Assembly: GCA_013368495.1 (NCBI GenBank)
Contig: LUCH01000790.1
Coordinates: forward strand, 1 to 64,000
Length of the DNA stretch: 64,000 nt
Source: Paragonimus heterotremus
Taxonomy: Eukaryota; Platyhelminthes; Trematoda; Plagiorchiida; Troglotrematidae
Direction: 5' to 3'
In this document: piece after piece, positions 59,351 to 64,000 of the stretch
Layout of the letters: every line of letters starts with the position of its first letter
Numbering within the stretch: position 1 is the first letter of the stretch
Position numbers and translations under genes: made by a program
The notes under the pieces: generated by a model
The model's database searches: none
Told to the model about the DNA's origin: nothing
What the model saw: the letters and a program-made list of their open reading frames with translations, nothing else

Positions 59351-61994
59351 TGCAAACACAGAGAATCGATTTGTACCATAATCTGCCTAACTGATACATT
59401 CACTAGTGTCACTGCTTGTTTGTAATCATTGCTTAACCATTGTCCGTAGAGATAGATCACGTTAACTTCATGCTGTGAAAGAGATGATTTGATTTTTCTA
59501 GGTTGGACGTTTTAATCTGTAGCCATGGGCAAATTTTTTTTATGTAGATGTCGATCTGCAATCAGACGGATTAGTCCGCCAATCCGTATAATTCAATTAC
59601 AAACATAACTCACATCACTCAACAACATTCCGTGACTGAGCAAGTGACTTGAAAATTAATAAGGTATGTTCCGCCCAGTCTAAAAGATCTAGTTTGTACG
59701 TGCAGAAATAATAATTCAGTTCTAAAATTGAAAAAAAACTCAATACAATCGTTAATTTAATAAAGGAAACAGAAACGTTAATGTATTTGGTGCGAACGTT
59801 CTGTGTTATTTTTAGTAATGACAGATGTGGCAGAATTATGTATCTTTTGAAATAAAATGTTTACAGCAATCTACCATAACGTGTGACGAAATGCCGAATC
59901 GTTTCATGTTCTGAATTTTGGCGTTATCTTCTAAGAAACGCAAAATAACAGCTTCCTCAATTGGTTTAAACTAACTCCTTACTCTCATGCCGAGTTGGAT
60001 AGTGTTGTCTGTTGGTAGCACTGAGCAAAATACTTTTTAATGACAAGTTTTTCCTAATTTCCTTATTGTAGATTAATCAGCAGAACATTGAAAATCGATC
60101 CTCAAAGCTTATCTCGAGGTGAATTTTTCCAGGGATGAATTGCCTGGTTACCGTTCTCTACAGACTATACGTGTGGATAAAATAAGTTGGTCAAGTTCAG
60201 CTAACGTTGGCTTGTTCTGACGAACCTGATTTGAATAGGAGTACTGTCTTTTATCAGCTATGTGCTACACTTTCACGAGTATGTTTAAGAAGATTAGTAC
60301 AGACCAGCTGATTGTGGGCTGAGCTGAAACACAAACACGGTTCGTACTCTCAGCACTCTACCTAGTCACATGTATGCCAGAGTGACTTGAAAAAATTTGC
60401 TCGAGTACAGATACCAATTGCGTGCGTAACCCCCACCGAATACTATTCATTCATCCAATAAACATTCAATTCAATACAACCCAATGAGGCCTGTTATGTT
60501 GGCGGTCAAAATCAAAAATAAGGTTATCTTTTAAAATGTTGTGAGCGGGTTAATGAGTCACGACTTCATCACTTGCAAATAAATAGAACAATGCAGGTCC
60601 AGAGACAAGTGATCTTGAACATACCTACAGCGCGAGGTGATGATGATTTAGTGTATGAACAGGGTACCATATGGTAGACGAACGGATTAGGTTAGTCTTT
60701 CTGATTTACACCACCAAACGATAAAGTAAAAAGACCATATCACAAGGAATTTTATCACCAATATTGTCTTCCCGAAATAACTAGATCTTTTAAAATGATA
60801 ATGTCTTGATCGATCGATATATAGCCTTGTGAGGGACCCTACGTCGCGGTTCATAACATACACGTGACCGTTGACAGGACAACGTCATACTAATTGCGCT
60901 GTTTTGTTTTTATCCAGCTGTGTACAGTAACGCGAAAATGGTGTGTATTCACCATGATCGGAACCAGAAACGATGAGTTCACAATGACACAGTCAATCAA
61001 AAGATGAGTGTTATTCAAACGTGTTCATTTAAACGTTCGTTAGAAGGAAGAGGTTTTGAATGCTCAAAAACTGAGCTAATCAACGTCTAGAGTCATGCTG
61101 TTTTTAATTTTAGACCCCGGAGAAACAAGAAGTGAAGTATAATCCCGACCACTGTTAGGTCCGCTGGTGGCCACGCGTATATATGGAGGTGTCTGTTGAG
61201 CGCCGCCCACTTAGTTAAGTGAAACGACAGTATCAGCAGTACAGTCAATCCATTCTCGTAAGTAAATAGATATCTATCAGGACGACGTGATTGTTTTGGC
61301 ATTTACGGACGAATTGCCCGAGTCAGAGTATTCTTGGTTGTCATAAAGTAGCCATAATAATATGACTATCAGCCGTCGAGATAACGTTGCTTCATGTTCA
61401 CTGTCTTTCTGTGGCTAATACGATCTACAACACATCCAGTCAGTTCACCAACTCGAAGTGTTTTGATTAACATACACCGAAGTTTTTCAACTTGTCATGT
61501 GCACCGTCAGCCGATTTCCGAAACGATGGTTAATTCAGCCCCTTTTGGACGTCGCAGTGCGTGAGTGACCTTGGAACGCTGCAGGTTTTTCACGTGATGA
61601 ATGTTTTACAAATCTAGGTCGATCTCTCGTGCTGAGAGGCTTAAAAGCGTGATCCACTAGTGCATAATAAATGACTGACGCACGTCACTGTTGCCGATAT
61701 AACTGATTGGAAGGAAATAAGTGAGGCATACAAAACTGTCACTCATGTTTCACTGGCATGCGCCACTTCTAACAAAAAACCCAGTGAATAGCAATTTTTA
61801 CAACACATTATGAAACCGTCACACATATTCGTCCGATTCACACAGACATTTGTTTGCTTTTGAGACAGGTATCTGCTACTATGCCTCGATTAGCAATAGC
61901 ACCTTTTATTACAGTGGCTTGGTAATTAGCGCACGAAACGTGAAACTTATGTGGCTGGTTCTTTCAGCTCTAGTTACGTGCAGGCAGCATAAGA
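59351..61994. other. No recognised gene, 59351-61994
   Basis: No supported feature. Confidence 0.45.
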
Positions 61995-62075
61995 TTTACT
62001 GGTTTTACGTTGGCGACTGAGGAGAATAAATCAAAATTTTGACATCTTGCGATATACGTCTTCTTTTTGTTTTGA
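61995..62075 (+). repeat. Solo PLE terminus fragment
   Basis: The plus strand reads GGTTTTACGTTGGCGA, CTGAGGA (62017-62023), eight bases GAATAAAT, CAAA, then TTTTGACATCTTGCGATATA and CGTCTTCTTTTT. This is the terminus seen at 59.3 kb in opposite orientation. Core degenerate, no coding remnant beside it. Confidence 0.5.
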
Positions 62076-64000
62076 CTAAATGGACGAACTGAAATTAGCC
62101 TTTCAAAGATTGTGAGTCTGGTTACCATTCTGGTGAACTAATTAGACATATAGTTAACACTAGAATGACCAGCAAATGTGCACTTCCTATAACGTAGTAG
62201 ACGGTTTAACCGCTCTTTCGTTTCACATATCACATCTCGGGGTAAAGTATCCAGGACGAATGCTCATCAATTCTCGTTATCACACAGCTTATCTATCACA
62301 AAATCAATAACTATACATCTGTTTCATTCATAATAACATTTGTAGAAACAATGACAACACTATTTTAACGAAAAACTGCACGAAATTGAGGTGTTCTGGC
62401 TTTCAAGCAGACATATAACACGGATACTTCCACCAAATCTATTAACGAGAGTGTGTGCGTATAAAATATGTTCAGTATACAATTTTCACTCAGTAATGCA
62501 TGAGAAAATTTACAACGACTACCTATGTACGTGTAAAAGGCGACGGGATCAGGGTCGCATCTGTGGTTGCATTATCGGTAGTGATAAGCACTATATATTG
62601 AATAGTCTTATATACATACAACAAAATAAACTATCTCTCATTAAACAAAGTTTAAACTTATCAAAAACCTAACAGATAGTTGTGACACATCGAAGTTTCC
62701 GCAACGTACAGACATTCGACATATATCTGGGAGATTAATGTATAAACCATGTGTAAGCTCTGTCTCCCAGCCCATCATCAACTCATATAGATTGCAAATA
62801 GTGATTGTTTACCTGCTAAACTAAAACATCGACTTATTTGCAGTAAAGTGTTCACACTTGTACAAGTCAAACATCGACGACATTGTGCAGTACGTACCCT
62901 CCTTATAGACTTAGGTCGGCGGACCTACTTAATAGTTCGCTTCGCCAACCACTTGGTTACCTGGCCTGCTAGAGTTTATACTTGTCTGTAATTCATTCCC
63001 CGTAGCAGCATACCTAACATAGTTCCGAAAATAATGATTAATTGACTGAAAAAACATCTTACACAGTTCACTTCGAGCATTCTGACAGCTATTCCGAAGT
63101 CACACATGATGTTACTATCATATAAAACTTTGCAAAGCTTTTGCTTGGATGTCTCTTGCACTCAAGTGTTTCGAATCAATGACAACAACGAACACCGCTA
63201 AGACATTACCCAAGTGATCACAAATTTTGCAAGTACACACATTTATTGATCTGTATAGTCCTGTTCAGACCGGGTCGTCAACTCCGGTTATGCCATATGA
63301 GGCAATTGTGTTGATCTGTGCGAGACTGATTTCATAATAACCACTGTTGAATTGTCCTAACTACACACTTAGCCATATTTACGTTTATCAGCGAACAGTA
63401 AAGAAGTCACCTTTTGGTCTGTCGAAGATCAACAAGCCTAGCTACAAGCAAATATCAAGAAAACAGCTTATAAATTTCCTTTGGCAGCTATCAGAGACGA
63501 TAAGAACGTACAAGGTCGCGATATGGCCAAACGACAAATTTGGTCAACCACTTGATTCCTTTTCTGGTTTCTGTTTGAGATACTTGCATTGAGGCATCAT
63601 TCAAGAAACCTGTGCATTTATGTAGACCGTAGGACTGTTGCCGAAATAATCCGACGAGATCTAAGTCCTCTCACCTGAGTTGCGTATGCGAGTTATGATG
63701 TGACCTTGACGATTGAAATACAATGCGGAATGCAAACAGTACACGAAAGTGAACGGTCATGCATCTCAGGTTTGAATCGTTTGTTTCGCGCACTTGCTTA
63801 GGCCAATTACCTGGACCGTAAACACAAGCGCACGGTAGACGACAGCCAAAATTAGGGTAAGTCGTACGGTATTTTTGCAATTTTTCCACACATCGACTGA
63901 AACACCATTCTATTTTAAGTCATAGTTGTCAAACCAAGCTGTTAGACTGCACGCACAATACAAGCGGTTTAACTTAACAACTAGGTACTTCCAACCGGCT
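62076..64000. other. No recognised gene, 62076-64000
   Basis: No supported feature. The frame 63347-63592 (plus, 81 codons; contains KQISRKQLINFLWQLSETIR) is protein-like but unrecognised. Confidence 0.4.

Noticed and set aside
1..64000. CRISPR arrays, LTR retrotransposon ends, spliced-leader genes, bacterial operons
   Set aside because: Looked for and not seen: no regularly spaced repeats, no paired long terminal repeats of the TG...CA type, no recognisable spliced-leader sequence, and no prokaryotic gene organisation.

Overview
The window looks like repeat-rich, gene-poor animal DNA, AT-rich by eye, most probably from a parasitic flatworm (digenean trematode). The evidence is the mix of mobile elements: tRNA-derived SINEs that carry a hammerhead ribozyme (as the schistosome Sm-alpha family does), several decayed Penelope-like elements (PLEs) with GIY-YIG endonuclease remnants, and a decayed RTE-like non-LTR retrotransposon. 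There are no bacterial-type operons, no complete gene and no long open frame. Nearly all short open frames look like chance or retroelement debris.

Layout. 5.06-5.37 kb and 7.39-7.56 kb hold tRNA-derived SINE copies; the first carries a hammerhead ribozyme with all core bases and stems present. Two inverted PLE-terminus fragments lie at 9.0 and 9.3 kb. A PLE on the minus strand (16.05-17.17 kb) keeps the end of its reverse transcriptase (RT), a GIY-YIG domain and a hammerhead-like terminus. A decayed RTE-like element (19.68-21.85 kb, minus strand) keeps endonuclease and RT domains. An RT fragment, a PLE C-terminus and a hammerhead-like motif follow each other at 28.15-28.65 kb. Another hammerhead-like motif is at 34.2 kb and a tRNA-like sequence at 36.7 kb. 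A short PLE insertion at 38.21-38.76 kb has visible boundaries (13-bp direct repeats, 42-bp inverted arms, hammerhead-like core). A GIY-YIG remnant is at 39.5 kb and a second hammerhead SINE at 40.5 kb. At 44.2-45.7 kb a plus-strand PLE RT meets a minus-strand PLE end. Further PLE-terminus fragments are at 55.4, 59.3 and 62.0 kb.

Host gene content is sparse: an armadillo-repeat-like exon at 42.94 kb, a two-exon gene 3' end with a 42-nt intron at 51.25-51.48 kb, and exon-like frames at 14.1 and 53.0 kb. They may belong to one or more plus-strand genes with long introns, but I cannot join them.

The main theme is self-cleaving RNA. Two unrelated retroelement classes (Pol III SINEs and PLEs) both carry hammerhead-like motifs, and I count about thirteen intact or decayed examples in 64 kb. 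Hammerheads in both classes are known in general; the density, the 38.7-kb insertion structure and the possible subfamilies are the points worth checking.
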